Shown: positions 8,864-18,027 of the stretch, piece by piece
Layout of the letters: each line of letters begins with the position of its first letter
Position numbering within the stretch: position 1 is the stretch's first letter
From: Bacillus_AD sp047238185
GTDB taxonomy: Bacteria; Bacillota; Bacilli; Bacillales; DSM-1321
Assembly: GCF_047238185.1 (NCBI RefSeq)
Contig: NZ_JBDFMI010000001.1
Location: 2,604,001 to 2,668,000, forward strand
DNA length: 64,000 nucleotides
Direction of reading: 5' to 3'
Notes under the pieces: generated by a model
What the model was told of the DNA's origin: nothing
Database searches by the model: none
The model's input: only the letters and a program-made list of their open reading frames with translations
Position numbers and translations under genes: made by a program

Positions 8864-9778
8864 TTATTTAGTTACCAGCTTAAGCGGTGCTGCAATATTC
8901 TTCTCAACCTTTTTCCCTTTAACTACATCTTTTCCTGCCCGTACAGCCAATTGGCCGATCAATACCGGCTGCTGCGCTACGGTTGCGGACAATTTACCAG
9001 CCTTCACTGATGCAAGAGCATCATCGTTGCCGTCGAAGCCTACAACCGGAATGTCTTTTCCAGAAGAATTTATAGCTTCGATCGCCCCCAATGCCATTTC
9101 ATCATTATGGGCGAATACCGCCTGGATGTCCGGATTTCCTTGAAGCATGTTTTCCATAACGTTCAAGCCTTTTGTCCGGTCAAAATCGGCTGTTTGTTTT
9201 GCCATTACGTTCAAATCTTTATCAGCTATTTCATGGAACCCTTTTCCGCGCTCACGTGTGGCTGACGCTCCAGGTACACCTTCCAGTTCAGCTACCTTCG
9301 CTCCCTTTCCAAGCTTTTTGACAAGGTATTCAGCGGCCATATTGCCGCCTTTGATATTATCAGATGCAACTAAGGAAGCCACTTTCCCTTTATCGGAAGA
9401 ACGATCCAATGTGATGACAGGGATGCCGATATTATTTGCGGATTCTACCGCTGTTGAGATGGATGAGGAATCTGTCGGATTGATCAATAAGATATCGACC
9501 CCTTGTTGAATTAGATCCTCCACATCGTTGACCTGTTTAGCTGCATCGTTTTGTGCATCAACCACAATTGTTTTTATATGGTCCTTCTTCGCTTCCTTCA
9601 CAACCCCATCCTTTAATGAAACGAAGAATGGATTGTTTAGAGTAGATACAGATAATCCTATTTTCATATCTTTCAAAGAATCCTTCTTTTCAGGCTTCGC
9701 CCAGCTAGGCGGCTCAAGCGAACATCCCCCTAACACGACAAGCGACAAGACTATGAGCAATACAGTAATTTTCTTCAA
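8864..9778 (-). CDS. rbsB: ribose ABC transporter substrate-binding lipoprotein
   Basis: 304 aa, starting at TTG 9778 with AGGAGGGG upstream. It carries a lipoprotein signal ending in VLGGC, so it is anchored to the outer face of the membrane. The mature part is a periplasmic-binding-protein type 1 fold: LSVSTLNNPFFVSLKDG opens the first lobe, followed by INPTDSSS, ITLDR and AHNDEMALGA, all typical of RbsB. It is the last gene of rbsRKDACB, followed at once by a strong terminator. Confidence 0.96.
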   Translation of the reverse strand: MKKITVLLIVLSLVVLGGCSLEPPSWAKPEKKDSLKDMKIGLSVSTLNNPFFVSLKDGVVKEAKKDHIKTIVVDAQNDAAKQVNDVEDLIQQGVDILLINPTDSSSISTAVESANNIGIPVITLDRSSDKGKVASLVASDNIKGGNMAAEYLVKKLGKGAKVAELEGVPGASATRERGKGFHEIADKDLNVMAKQTADFDRTKGLNVMENMLQGNPDIQAVFAHNDEMALGAIEAINSSGKDIPVVGFDGNDDALASVKAGKLSATVAQQPVLIGQLAVRAGKDVVKGKKVEKNIAAPLKLVTK

Positions 9779-9790
9779 CTTGAGCCCCTC

Positions 9791-10762
9791 CTACTCCGAT
9801 TTTTTGCGGTCGATCAAGACAGCCAAGAGAATGACAAGACCTTTTACGACCATTTGGAAGAATGATGACACACCGAGCAGATTCAATCCATTATTCAATG
9901 TCCCTATGATAAGTGCACCGATCAGTGTGCCGACAATCCGTCCACGGCCTCCTGTCAGGCTTGTCCCTCCAAGTACAACCGCTGCGATTGCATCAAGCTC
10001 ATAAGACGTACCAGCAGTCGGCTGTGCGGAATTCAAACGTGAAGTAAGGATGGCTCCAGCCAATGCGGCCAATAAGCCCGCCAAAGAATAAATCATTATT
10101 TTAACACGAGAAACTTTTATCCCTGAAATCAATGCCGCTTTTTCATTGCCTCCGATCGCATACGTTTTCCGTCCGAAAGGCGTTTTGTGGAGAATGACCC
10201 ATAGTATGGCAAATGCCAGAATCATTGTAATTGCCGGAACCGGGATACCAAACATATATCCGCGGCCAAATAATTGAAATGCATAATTGTTTCCTAAGCC
10301 GGTAATCGGATTTCCGTCGGTATAGACTAGCGTCAACCCGCGGAAAATAGTCATTGTTCCCAACGTAGCAATAAACGGCGCCATTTTTCCTTTTGTCACC
10401 AATAAGCCGTTAATGGCCCCCATGATCGCCCCAAGCAAACAACCAAGGATAATCGCCAGAATCGGATCAATCCCTGATGTGATCATTCCGGCCATTAAGG
10501 CGCTGGATAGTGCAAGGATCGCCCCTACAGACAAGTCAATTCCGCCTGTTAAAATAACAAAAGTCATACCATATGCAATCAAGGCGTTAATAGCCACCTG
10601 GCGCAATAGATTCAAGATATTCAATGGAGCAAGGAAGCTTGGATTTAATACAGATACTACAATAATGAGAAGTATCAACCCTAGAAGCGGCCCCAATTTT
10701 TGTGTGAAGTTGCCAACATGGTTCACTTTTCCCGCTGGTTTCAATTCGTTTACTGCATTCAT
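9791..10762 (-). CDS. rbsC: ribose ABC transporter permease
   Basis: 323 aa from ATG 10762 (MNAVNELK), chosen because GGGAGGTC lies 8 bases upstream; an ATG further out would put that site inside the gene. A multi-spanning BPD_transp_2 family permease with the signature region GGIDLSVGAILALSSALMAG and the EAA-like loop AVVLGGTSLTGGRGRI. It forms the membrane pore used by RbsA and RbsB. The gene lies 1 base downstream of the rbsA stop, so coupling is likely. Confidence 0.95.
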   Translation of the reverse strand: MNAVNELKPAGKVNHVGNFTQKLGPLLGLILLIIVVSVLNPSFLAPLNILNLLRQVAINALIAYGMTFVILTGGIDLSVGAILALSSALMAGMITSGIDPILAIILGCLLGAIMGAINGLLVTKGKMAPFIATLGTMTIFRGLTLVYTDGNPITGLGNNYAFQLFGRGYMFGIPVPAITMILAFAILWVILHKTPFGRKTYAIGGNEKAALISGIKVSRVKIMIYSLAGLLAALAGAILTSRLNSAQPTAGTSYELDAIAAVVLGGTSLTGGRGRIVGTLIGALIIGTLNNGLNLLGVSSFFQMVVKGLVILLAVLIDRKKSE

Positions 10763-10763
10763 T

Positions 10764-12245
10764 TTATTGACCTCCCGTTGCAAGCGTCATTATTTTTTCC
10801 TGTGTAGCATCTGCTTTCGCCAGCTCGCCATTGATTTTCCCTTCGTGGACGACCAATATACGGTCGCTCATCCCAAGAACTTCAGGCAGTTCAGAAGAAA
10901 CCATAATGATTGCTACCCCTCGTTCTGTCAGCTCATTCATCAGCTGATAAATCTCCCTTTTCGCCCCTACATCGACCCCTCTTGTAGGTTCATCCAAAAT
11001 CAACACTTTCGGACCAATTCCGATCCACTTGGCTATAACCACCTTTTGTTGATTCCCTCCAGATAAGTTTTTAGCCCTTGTTTCTCCTGACTCTGTTTTG
11101 ATCGATAAGCGCTTGACCAGCATATCGACAAAATCCTGTTCTGTCTTTCTGTCCATCAATCCTTTCTGGGAAAAGCTTTTCAAATTCGGCAAAGCCATAT
11201 TTTCTCTGATCGAAAAATCTAGTACAAGGCCTTCATCCTTCCGATCCTCCGTGATGAAGCCAATTCCTTGCTTTACAGCCTGGGACGGCGTTTTGGCCGA
11301 GATTTTCTTTCCATCCAGCCATATTTCACCGGAGTCGAATGGATCAATCCCGAAGATGGAGCGCATGATTTCTGTCCGGCCAGCTCCCATTAACCCGGCG
11401 AAGCCTACAATTTCACCGCGTTTGACAGAAAAAGACACATGATCAAATTCGCCATTTTTTGTAAGCCCTTTCACTTCCAGCATGACTTCCCCTATTTTGG
11501 AGTCCCTTCCAGGGAAACGGTCCTTCAGCTCACGCCCTACCATTTTTCTAACCACTTCATCAAAATTGGTTTCCGGGATGGCTTTTGTATCGACTGTCCT
11601 GCCGTCACGCATAATCGTAATCCGGTCGCAAATCGTAAAAATTTCTTCCATGCGGTGGGAAATATAGACAATGCTGACACCATCCTTCTTCAAGGAAGCA
11701 ATTACTTCAAAAAGCTTCTGTATTTCCCTCTCGGTAAGAGCAGCTGTCGGTTCGTCCATTATAATGACCTCGGCATCCGTCATCAGCGCCTTGGCTATCT
11801 CGATCATTTGCTGCTCACCGACTGAACAGGCACCCGCCTTTTGGTCCAACGGGAAGTTGACGGCCAATTTAGAAAATTGCTGCTGGGCCATAGCCCTCAT
11901 TTCCTTCATTTTCAATAACCCAAACGGGGATCGTAGTTCTTTGCCGATAAACAAATTTTCAAGGACAGTCATCTCTGGCCAAATATTGAGCTCCTGATGA
12001 ATAAAAGCGATTCCGTTCTTTTCCGCAGCTTTCGGATTTGCATACACTGTTTCCTTGCCGTTGATTGTGATTGTCCCTTGATCGAGTGTATGCACACCGG
12101 TCAAAAGGTTCATCAGTGTTGATTTACCTGCCCCATTTTCCCCCATTAATGCATGGACCTCACCCGGCAAAAGGTCGAAATCCACGCCCGTGAGCACTTG
12201 GTTGCTGCCAAATGCTTTAAAAATATCCCTCATCTCAATGTTCAT
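10764..12245 (-). CDS. rbsA: ribose ABC transporter ATP-binding protein (duplicated ATPase)
   Basis: 493 aa with two ABC ATPase domains. The first has Walker A GENGAGKST, signature SVGEQQ and Walker B VIIMDEPTAAL. The second has the degenerate Walker A GLMGAGRTE, signature LSGGNQQK and Walker B VLILDEPTRGVDVG, the pattern of carbohydrate-uptake transporter 2 ATPases. Energises uptake through RbsC. Sits between rbsD and rbsC in the standard order. The ATG at 12245 follows AGGGGTGG. Confidence 0.96.
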   Translation of the reverse strand: MNIEMRDIFKAFGSNQVLTGVDFDLLPGEVHALMGENGAGKSTLMNLLTGVHTLDQGTITINGKETVYANPKAAEKNGIAFIHQELNIWPEMTVLENLFIGKELRSPFGLLKMKEMRAMAQQQFSKLAVNFPLDQKAGACSVGEQQMIEIAKALMTDAEVIIMDEPTAALTEREIQKLFEVIASLKKDGVSIVYISHRMEEIFTICDRITIMRDGRTVDTKAIPETNFDEVVRKMVGRELKDRFPGRDSKIGEVMLEVKGLTKNGEFDHVSFSVKRGEIVGFAGLMGAGRTEIMRSIFGIDPFDSGEIWLDGKKISAKTPSQAVKQGIGFITEDRKDEGLVLDFSIRENMALPNLKSFSQKGLMDRKTEQDFVDMLVKRLSIKTESGETRAKNLSGGNQQKVVIAKWIGIGPKVLILDEPTRGVDVGAKREIYQLMNELTERGVAIIMVSSELPEVLGMSDRILVVHEGKINGELAKADATQEKIMTLATGGQ

Positions 12246-12262
12246 GAGATTCCACCCCTCTT

Positions 12263-12658
12263 TTAGAAGAATACACCTGCTTTTAAAATGCAGTTCGCAT
12301 AAGGAGTTATTTCTCCGCTGCGAATGACCGCTTTGGCTTGTTTTGACATTTCCTTCAATTGTTTATGGCATATATACGTCATTTCCACCCCTTGGAAATG
12401 GCCTTTCAGGAATGCATGGGCAACCCCGTTCGCTTCTTTGATTTCCTCCGCCAATATGACCTGTTCAATAACCATATCATCCGACACAGCCTCCACTACC
12501 TGCCTGAAAGCAGGCAGTCCCGGCACAAGGGCAAGGTCGATTTTTTGGACACCATCAGGGACAGGCAGGCCTGCATCCCCGATAACAACAAGATCGGTAT
12601 GCCCCAGATCGGCCAGCACTTTTGAAATGGAGCTGTTTAAAATGCCGTGTTTCTTCAT
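12263..12658 (-). CDS. rbsD: D-ribose pyranase
   Basis: 131 aa. RbsD interconverts pyranose and furanose forms of ribose so that RbsK can use it. The start MKKHGILNSSISKVLADLGH and the block VVIGDAGLPVPDGV are characteristic, as is the C-terminal GEITPYANCILKAGV. It overlaps the rbsK stop by one base (TAATG), indicating translational coupling. Confidence 0.95.
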   Translation of the reverse strand: MKKHGILNSSISKVLADLGHTDLVVIGDAGLPVPDGVQKIDLALVPGLPAFRQVVEAVSDDMVIEQVILAEEIKEANGVAHAFLKGHFQGVEMTYICHKQLKEMSKQAKAVIRSGEITPYANCILKAGVFF

Positions 12659-13536
12659 TACAATTTTTCCTCCACTTCCTGTCTTGTAGGCATTCCGCCC
12701 TGCGCACCGAATTTAGTGACCGACAAAGATGCTGCCCTATTGGCAAAACGGACACTTTCCTTAAACTCTTTGCCTTCTGCAACTGCCACTGCAAAGGCTG
12801 CATTGAATGTATCGCCTGCTCCTGTCGTATCTACCACTTCTACTTTATAGCCACCGACTAGCACTTCTTCTTTTCCATCATGATAACGCACGCCCTTGCT
12901 TCCCTCCGTAATAAATAATTTATTTGGGTAAGCCCTTAATGCTTCACTCAATGTCATACCAGGAAATAGCTCCGCTGCTTCATGTTCATTCGGTGTGATA
13001 TAGGAGGCCATTTCAATGACCTGGCTGCTGATTGGGCGTGCTGGAGCCGGATTCAGCAATAGAGGAATCCCTAGTTCATTGCACAGAACGCTTACATACT
13101 CTACTGTTTCAACGGGAATCTCTTGCTGGATCAGTACTATATCAGCTTCTTTTATGGCTGATTTACATGTATCTATGTATTCCGGGGTAATGGAATCATT
13201 CGCCCCTTTGACAACAACAATGCTGTTATCGCCTTCAGCCAGAATGATGTGGGCAGTTCCACTCGCAACATCTGTAACCGGTTTCACATACTCTGTTGAT
13301 ACTCGGTTGCTTGCGAAATTCAACATTATTTTTTCCCCGTAATAATCAGCTCCCACACATCCTACCATTGTTACATCCGCTCCTAGGCGGGCTGCAGCTA
13401 TTGCCTGATTGGCTCCTTTTCCGCCCGGGACAGTAGAAAAATCTTTCCCCAAAACGGTTTCGCCTGCTCCAGGCCGAATATCGGAAGTCACTACTAAATC
13501 CATCGATGAGCTCCCGACTACTGCTATTTTAACCAT
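12658..13536 (-). CDS. rbsK: ribokinase
   Basis: 292 aa PfkB-family sugar kinase that converts ribose to ribose 5-phosphate. The N-terminal motif FSTVPGGKGANQAIAAARLG and the C-terminal anion-hole/catalytic motif VDTTGAGDTFNAAFA are intact. It overlaps rbsR upstream by 8 bases and rbsD downstream by 1, within one operon. Confidence 0.96.
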   Translation of the reverse strand: MVKIAVVGSSSMDLVVTSDIRPGAGETVLGKDFSTVPGGKGANQAIAAARLGADVTMVGCVGADYYGEKIMLNFASNRVSTEYVKPVTDVASGTAHIILAEGDNSIVVVKGANDSITPEYIDTCKSAIKEADIVLIQQEIPVETVEYVSVLCNELGIPLLLNPAPARPISSQVIEMASYITPNEHEAAELFPGMTLSEALRAYPNKLFITEGSKGVRYHDGKEEVLVGGYKVEVVDTTGAGDTFNAAFAVAVAEGKEFKESVRFANRAASLSVTKFGAQGGMPTRQEVEEKL

Positions 13537-14518
13537 GTTCCTTCACCTTCCTCGTTGTATTTCGATCCATGAATGTCACCGGCAATTTCTTTTGTTGATG
13601 AACCACTCTTTTCTTCTGGATCAATTGAAGCAAAATCTGTGCCGCTTCAACGCCCATTTCATATGCAGGCTGCCTGATTGTCGACAACGCCGGAAAAAGG
13701 ATGCTGCTCTGGGGAATATCATCAAACCCGATGATCTGTACATCATCCGGAATACTTTTGCCCAGCAGCAAAGCTTCATGAAGGACCGCTGCTGCCGTAA
13801 TATCATTGCTTGCTATTATCCCGTCGCTGTCAGGAAAAGAGACGAAAAGCTCTTTTGCCCATCTTCTTGCATCTTCAAAAGCGAAAGACGACGTATTTAC
13901 CACGTTGAAGTCCACATGCCTGTCCGCCAGTTCAGCCAGTGCTCCGTGAAAACGGTCCTGGGCAGGCTTGACGTGGGCAGGGCCTCTTAATAGAGTAATA
14001 TTGCTTGAGCCTCTCAGCACCATTTCCCTTACAGCCATTCTGCCTCCTTCAAAACCATCGCTGTATACGCAATACTGGCCTTCTTCAACCCGATCCAGGA
14101 AGACCGTGGGGATATTGATTTCACTGTAATATTCCATGCCTGCAGCATTCGTCGCTGTAATGAGGCCAACTACATTATTTTGGATAAATGTTTGAATATA
14201 TGATTTTTCCTTATCGGCATTTTCATCACTATTTCCGGTTATGAGATGGAATCCATTTCTTTGAACTTCATCCTCCACACCTCTGACAAGTTGGGGAAAG
14301 AATGGATTGGTGATATCCGGAAGCAGCAAACCGATTAATCGTGATTCTTTTTTAAACAAAGATCTTGCCACTTCATTCGGACTGTAATCCAATTCTCGGA
14401 TAGCAGCGTCCACTTTTTTGCGTGTTTCATCTTTTACGTAGCCGTTTTCATTTAAAACTCTCGATACCGTAGCAACGGACACTCCAGCCGCCTTAGCTAC
14501 ATCTTTGATTGTCGCCAT
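13529..14518 (-). CDS. rbsR: ribose operon repressor, LacI family
   Basis: 329 aa from ATG 14518, chosen because AAGGAG lies 8 bases upstream; a GTG nine bases earlier would leave almost no spacing. The N-terminal helix-turn-helix MATIKDVAKAAGVSVATVSR and hinge precede a sugar-binding domain related to RbsB. It is first in the operon and probably represses its own promoter by binding the palindrome at 14541-14554 until ribose is present. Confidence 0.94.
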   Translation of the reverse strand: MATIKDVAKAAGVSVATVSRVLNENGYVKDETRKKVDAAIRELDYSPNEVARSLFKKESRLIGLLLPDITNPFFPQLVRGVEDEVQRNGFHLITGNSDENADKEKSYIQTFIQNNVVGLITATNAAGMEYYSEINIPTVFLDRVEEGQYCVYSDGFEGGRMAVREMVLRGSSNITLLRGPAHVKPAQDRFHGALAELADRHVDFNVVNTSSFAFEDARRWAKELFVSFPDSDGIIASNDITAAAVLHEALLLGKSIPDDVQIIGFDDIPQSSILFPALSTIRQPAYEMGVEAAQILLQLIQKKRVVHQQKKLPVTFMDRNTTRKVKEHG

Positions 14519-14540
14519 CCTGTCCACTCCTTCGAAAATA

Positions 14541-14554
14541 TGTAACCGATTACA
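14541..14554. promoter_or_regulatory. cre-type operator (CcpA and/or RbsR) of the rbs operon
   Basis: TGTAACCGATTACA matches every position of the cre consensus TGWAANCGNTNWCA. It lies just downstream of the predicted -10 box, over the expected transcription start, which suits repression. LacI-family repressors such as RbsR bind similar sites, so it may serve both proteins. Confidence 0.82.
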
Positions 14555-14557
14555 TAA

Positions 14558-14586
14558 AATTTATCACACACTTGTTATTTTCGCAA
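14558..14586 (-). promoter_or_regulatory. predicted sigma-A promoter of the rbs operon
   Basis: On the reverse strand TTGCGA, a 17-base spacer and TAAATT. The start point would fall within the operator at 14541-14554. Confidence 0.6.
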
Positions 14587-14734
14587 ACATTTTACTCGGC
14601 TAGTATCTATTTCCGTTTTTTCATTTCCTTTCTACCCTTTCCAGACAACACCTTCAACATATAGACATATTCATTCGGCATAGCTCGTTTTAAGGGCATT
14701 CTTTAATGGGAATAGAATAGACGAGGTGATATTG

Positions 14735-15343
14735 ATGAAAGGAATCGCTTATACACTTACTTCATTGGCAGTGGCCCTTACTATGGCAGGTTGCTCCGAT
14801 GATGGAGATACAGGCAACAAATCGGCTGCAGGCGGCACTCATCATGAAAACCATACGGCCGGGACGAACAGCCATAAGACACATACAACAGACCTAGAAA
14901 GCGCCGACTTGAATATGTCGATTGAAGATGCAATGGCTATTGCCAAAATGAAGAGTGAGGGGGACTTCACTAAAATTGAATTGTCCAAGGATGGCAAACG
15001 GTATGTATATGAAGTGGAAATGATGACGAATACAACAGAAACGGAACTTAAGATTGATGCCAATACAAAGCAAGTCATCAAGCAAGACTCTGACAATCTT
15101 GATACGGATGAAATCGGAACGGAGCATGCAAATAAAATGATGAGCCTTGAAAAATTGATTGAGCCGGAGGAAGCCATTTCCATAGCCAAAAAGAAAGTGC
15201 CGGGCACGGTCACTTCATGGGAGCTGCAGCGTAAAGGAGATAAAACAGTTTATGAAATCGATATTATCGATCAAACAAACTTTGAAAGACAGGTAATGGT
15301 GGATGCGACAAGCAAAAGCATTCTGAATGTAAAAGATGATTAA
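14735..15343 (+). CDS. lipoprotein with two PepSY-type domains
   Basis: 202 aa from ATG 14735; GAGGTGAT lies just upstream, ruling out the earlier GTG. The signal sequence ends in the lipobox LTMAGC. A His/Thr-rich linker (THHENHTAGTNSHKTH) could bind metal. Two PepSY-like repeats follow, each opening with an EDAMAIAK / EEAISIAK helix and ending in a YEVEM / YEIDI strand. PepSY domains in secreted proteins are often linked to peptidase inhibition, but the role here is unknown. It diverges from rbs and is followed by a terminator. Confidence 0.85.
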   Translation: MKGIAYTLTSLAVALTMAGCSDDGDTGNKSAAGGTHHENHTAGTNSHKTHTTDLESADLNMSIEDAMAIAKMKSEGDFTKIELSKDGKRYVYEVEMMTNTTETELKIDANTKQVIKQDSDNLDTDEIGTEHANKMMSLEKLIEPEEAISIAKKKVPGTVTSWELQRKGDKTVYEIDIIDQTNFERQVMVDATSKSILNVKDD

Positions 15344-15364
15344 TCCTGGTAATAGGTTAGAGCC

Positions 15365-15405
15365 CAAAAAAGGATGCCCCATAGATATGGGCGCATCCTT
15401 TTGAT
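15365..15405. terminator. bidirectional terminator
   Basis: AAAAGGATGC-CCCAT...ATGGG-CGCATCCTTTT hairpin between two convergent genes, with A- and T-runs at its ends. Confidence 0.85.
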
Positions 15406-15413
15406 TTATTTCA

Positions 15414-15908
15414 TTAAGAGTTTGATGATATATGTTTCATCCTGCGTCCGCCATTTTGATAATAGAAAAAGGCTGAAGCACCTGCCATATAGCCTATTCC
15501 ACTGACCAGCAGAAAGCCGCTTAGCACTTTGCCACCCAGTGTTGGCGAATCAAAAAAGATAGTGGATAAAGCAGTCAAGACTATGCCGAACACACCAACA
15601 AAAACCGAAAAACGAATTTTATTTTTTTCAAGAATCAGATAAGCGGCCATCGTAAGTGCATATAGTCCGCTTATGTACATCAATAATGGAAAAATAGGTT
15701 CATATTTGGCTGCATATACTAGATAATCGATCAAGGAGATATCAGCCCCGCTGTTAACAGTGCCTATATATTTCTGTGTAAACTGTGCTGTATATTGCCA
15801 TTCTCCCGGGCGATTGACAATTTCACTGCCAATCGATAATGAGAAGCCCAAAGAAAATATAAAGACAGTTAAAGCTATAGTAAATGGGATCCAACTCTTT
15901 TTAGCCAT
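15414..15908 (-). CDS. DUF4306-like membrane protein (YjdJ-like)
   Basis: 164 aa from ATG 15908 (MAKKSWIPF), preceded by AAGGGGTGG; an ATG-like start 54 bases upstream lacks a binding site. Four hydrophobic segments are visible. The central stretch NRPGEWQYTAQFT and DISLIDYLVYAAKYEP resembles the DUF4306 family of Bacillus YjdJ, usually a short two- to four-span protein. Function unknown. Confidence 0.65.
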   Translation of the reverse strand: MAKKSWIPFTIALTVFIFSLGFSLSIGSEIVNRPGEWQYTAQFTQKYIGTVNSGADISLIDYLVYAAKYEPIFPLLMYISGLYALTMAAYLILEKNKIRFSVFVGVFGIVLTALSTIFFDSPTLGGKVLSGFLLVSGIGYMAGASAFFYYQNGGRRMKHISSNS

Positions 15909-16082
15909 AGAAATCCACCCCTTATCAGAATTATGGCAGCTCAAAATATCCAAGCCGTACACTCATACTATAGGAAAACAGTCTTATTTACAACTATACA
16001 GATTACTGTATCATTCCCTTCATCCAGGGTGGATGCAACGAATAAAGGGGGTATGCCCGATCAGTTAGCCAGCTTATCTATT

Positions 16083-16406
16083 TCACCTATTTTTCAACCC
16101 GCTTAATGTTTCAGTGATATCTAGTTTGCTCAAATCGATTGCCTGGTTTATTGTTTGTACATTTTTGCTCACCCAATGTGTATATAGCCTAACCAAGTCA
16201 TTCCGATCATACACTTTATTGGCGAATTCGTGAAAGAAGTATACGATCAAGACATTCACCACTTCCGGTGGAAGCTGATTCCTATTCCTTAAGAGCTGAA
16301 AGGTTACCATATCCAGCCCTCTAATATGTCCATTTGTTGCTTTGCCCAGCATTTCGAAGGAAGTATGTGTTTTACAGTCCTCCAACAACTGTTTTTCGAT
16401 GTTCAT
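16083..16406 (-). CDS. stand-alone DnaB/DnaD-type C-terminal domain protein
   Basis: 107 aa from ATG 16406 with AGGTG about 9 bases upstream (an in-frame GTG at 16424 is an alternative). The whole protein resembles the C-terminal DnaD-like domain of Firmicute DnaB, the primosomal helicase-loading and membrane-attachment protein: SFEMLGKATNGHIRGLDM, LPPEVVNVLIVYFF and YTHWVSKNVQTINQAIDL line up with the conserved PPGVxNVLI and HWxRxxVxTVxxA blocks. The long DnaB N-terminal region is absent. The 53-aa gene just upstream is probably cotranscribed. A role in replication initiation is inference. Confidence 0.65.
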   Translation of the reverse strand: MNIEKQLLEDCKTHTSFEMLGKATNGHIRGLDMVTFQLLRNRNQLPPEVVNVLIVYFFHEFANKVYDRNDLVRLYTHWVSKNVQTINQAIDLSKLDITETLSGLKNR

Positions 16407-16461
16407 AGCCGTTTTCACCTGCACTCATATGATAGAAAGCTTGCTGTAATCTCTAATTTAT

Positions 16462-16623
16462 TTATTTCGATTTATTTTCCTTTAAAAAGCGCTCCATTTT
16501 TTCGCTTTCCGATAAAGGAGAATATTTCTCATTTTGACTGGCTTGGTTGGCCTGCCCTGCGATTTTTTCTTGGGCATCTGCAATACGTTCTAGCTGTTTT
16601 TCTATTTTTCTATCAGTAGACAT
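16462..16623 (-). CDS. small charged helical protein, 53 aa
   Basis: ATG 16623 with AAGGGGG eight bases upstream opens a 53-codon frame to TAA 16462. The peptide starts MSTDRKIEKQLERIADAQEK and ends MERFLKENKSK; it is Glu/Lys/Gln-rich and probably alpha-helical or coiled-coil, with no Cys. It lies 55 bases upstream of the DnaB-type domain gene, same strand. Not recognised. Confidence 0.7.
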   Translation of the reverse strand: MSTDRKIEKQLERIADAQEKIAGQANQASQNEKYSPLSESEKMERFLKENKSK

Positions 16624-16799
16624 TCGAATTCCCCCTTATCTATTGTCATCTTAAAGTTGTTCGTAACTAGATTAGTTTAAATGGAAATGCCCCTTTTTGG
16701 AAATATTATGCTTCATATGGCACACTCTTTATGAAAACCGTTCTTTTTACATCAATCGACTGCATGGAATCTTTCCTGCACCCTGCACATACAAAAACA

Positions 16800-16830
16800 A
16801 CAAAAGGCCGATCTCAGCAAGATCAGCCTC
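16800..16830 (-). terminator. terminator of the SH3-domain gene
   Basis: Reverse strand AGGCTGATCT-TGCTG-AGATCGGCCTTTTG hairpin followed by a T-rich tract. Confidence 0.75.
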
Positions 16831-16835
16831 TACTA

Positions 16836-17771
16836 CTATTTATTTGTTACCTTACTAAGCTGAATCAATACTTTGCCATTAATCATTTTTTTCACAAATC
16901 CTACATTTGGTGCATAATAAGAAAGGGCACCTTCAGAATCCTGGACTTCCACCACATTTTTATACGTACCCGCAAGTGTAGTTACACTTTTATTCACTGA
17001 GAGAATTTTTGCAGTCTCGCCTGTATCATAGGATTGTACCCAAGTTGTTCCAGCTTTTACTGGATACTTCAGGATGGATTCTGTAGAAGCATTCGGCCAG
17101 CCCCCCATTAAGGCATCCTTCGTTTCCTGTTCGATCGTTGTTTGTTGGTATCCAGGCCCTGTACCATACCAGATAATCCAGGAACCGTTGTATTTTTCAT
17201 TATTGCTTTTATACGTATGAATTCCATCAAGGCTCTTGAATTGGTAGACCTTAGACGGGTCCTTTTTATAGGTCACTGGCGCAGCGTCTGTAGTGTAGGA
17301 CAAATAGGCGTTGGACACATAGGCTTTTTTATTATTATACTTAATTTCTGCCCATCCGCTTGCTAACATAGCCTGCACTTGCACAGTGGTTCCATATTTC
17401 AAGGATCCTACTTTTTTTGACTTATCACTGGCTTTCTCACGGACATTCAGTGAAGGATTCGCAACCACCTTTGCCGTACGGACTGTTGGTATTGGAGTCA
17501 AATAGGCAGTTGATACGTATGCTTTCTTTTTATTGAAATTGATTTGCGACCAGCCCCCAGTCAAATTCGCATATACTTCAACAGTCGCACCCCGTTTTAA
17601 AGAGCCAATTTTTTTGGAGGCCGTGCTGGCTTTTTCACGGACATTTAACGAATCAGCATTGACAGTCGCTTTCCCTGCCGTTTGAGCTGAAGCGTTTTCA
17701 GTAAAAGGCAGAAGCGTACTAAACAACACCAAGCAAGCTACAGCCCACATAAATACCTTTTTTATCTTCAC
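16836..17771 (-). CDS. secreted protein with two bacterial SH3 domains
   Basis: 311 aa with a signal peptide (residues 1-29, ending ENASA). Two SH3_3 domains occupy about residues 36-95 and 102-165; each begins with the hallmark LNVREKAS and ends with AYVS(T/N)AYL. These domains bind cell-wall peptides. The C-terminal 145 residues are a separate beta-rich domain (IWYGTGPGYQQTTIE...; GTYKNVVEVQDSEG) with no recognisable hydrolase motif, so it may be a wall-binding lipoprotein-like or sensing protein rather than an autolysin. Confidence 0.85.
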   Translation of the reverse strand: MKIKKVFMWAVACLVLFSTLLPFTENASAQTAGKATVNADSLNVREKASTASKKIGSLKRGATVEVYANLTGGWSQINFNKKKAYVSTAYLTPIPTVRTAKVVANPSLNVREKASDKSKKVGSLKYGTTVQVQAMLASGWAEIKYNNKKAYVSNAYLSYTTDAAPVTYKKDPSKVYQFKSLDGIHTYKSNNEKYNGSWIIWYGTGPGYQQTTIEQETKDALMGGWPNASTESILKYPVKAGTTWVQSYDTGETAKILSVNKSVTTLAGTYKNVVEVQDSEGALSYYAPNVGFVKKMINGKVLIQLSKVTNK

Positions 17772-18027
17772 AGAGACTCCCCCTTCCGAACATATTTCTA
17801 TTTTTAATCATCTAAAAAAATATTTTACAACATTGAGTTTTTTCCACAACTATCGAAATTCCTATTAAAACAAGCCTTTTAATACGAATAAACTCCCAAA
17901 ATAGACAGTATTGTAGAATAAACAAGATGCAAATTCCTTTATTCAGGTCATTCCGCCTACTAAACGGTATAATAATTATGAATCTCAGAACTACTTAGGA
18001 ATATGGATCCATCTATTTAAATCGTTA

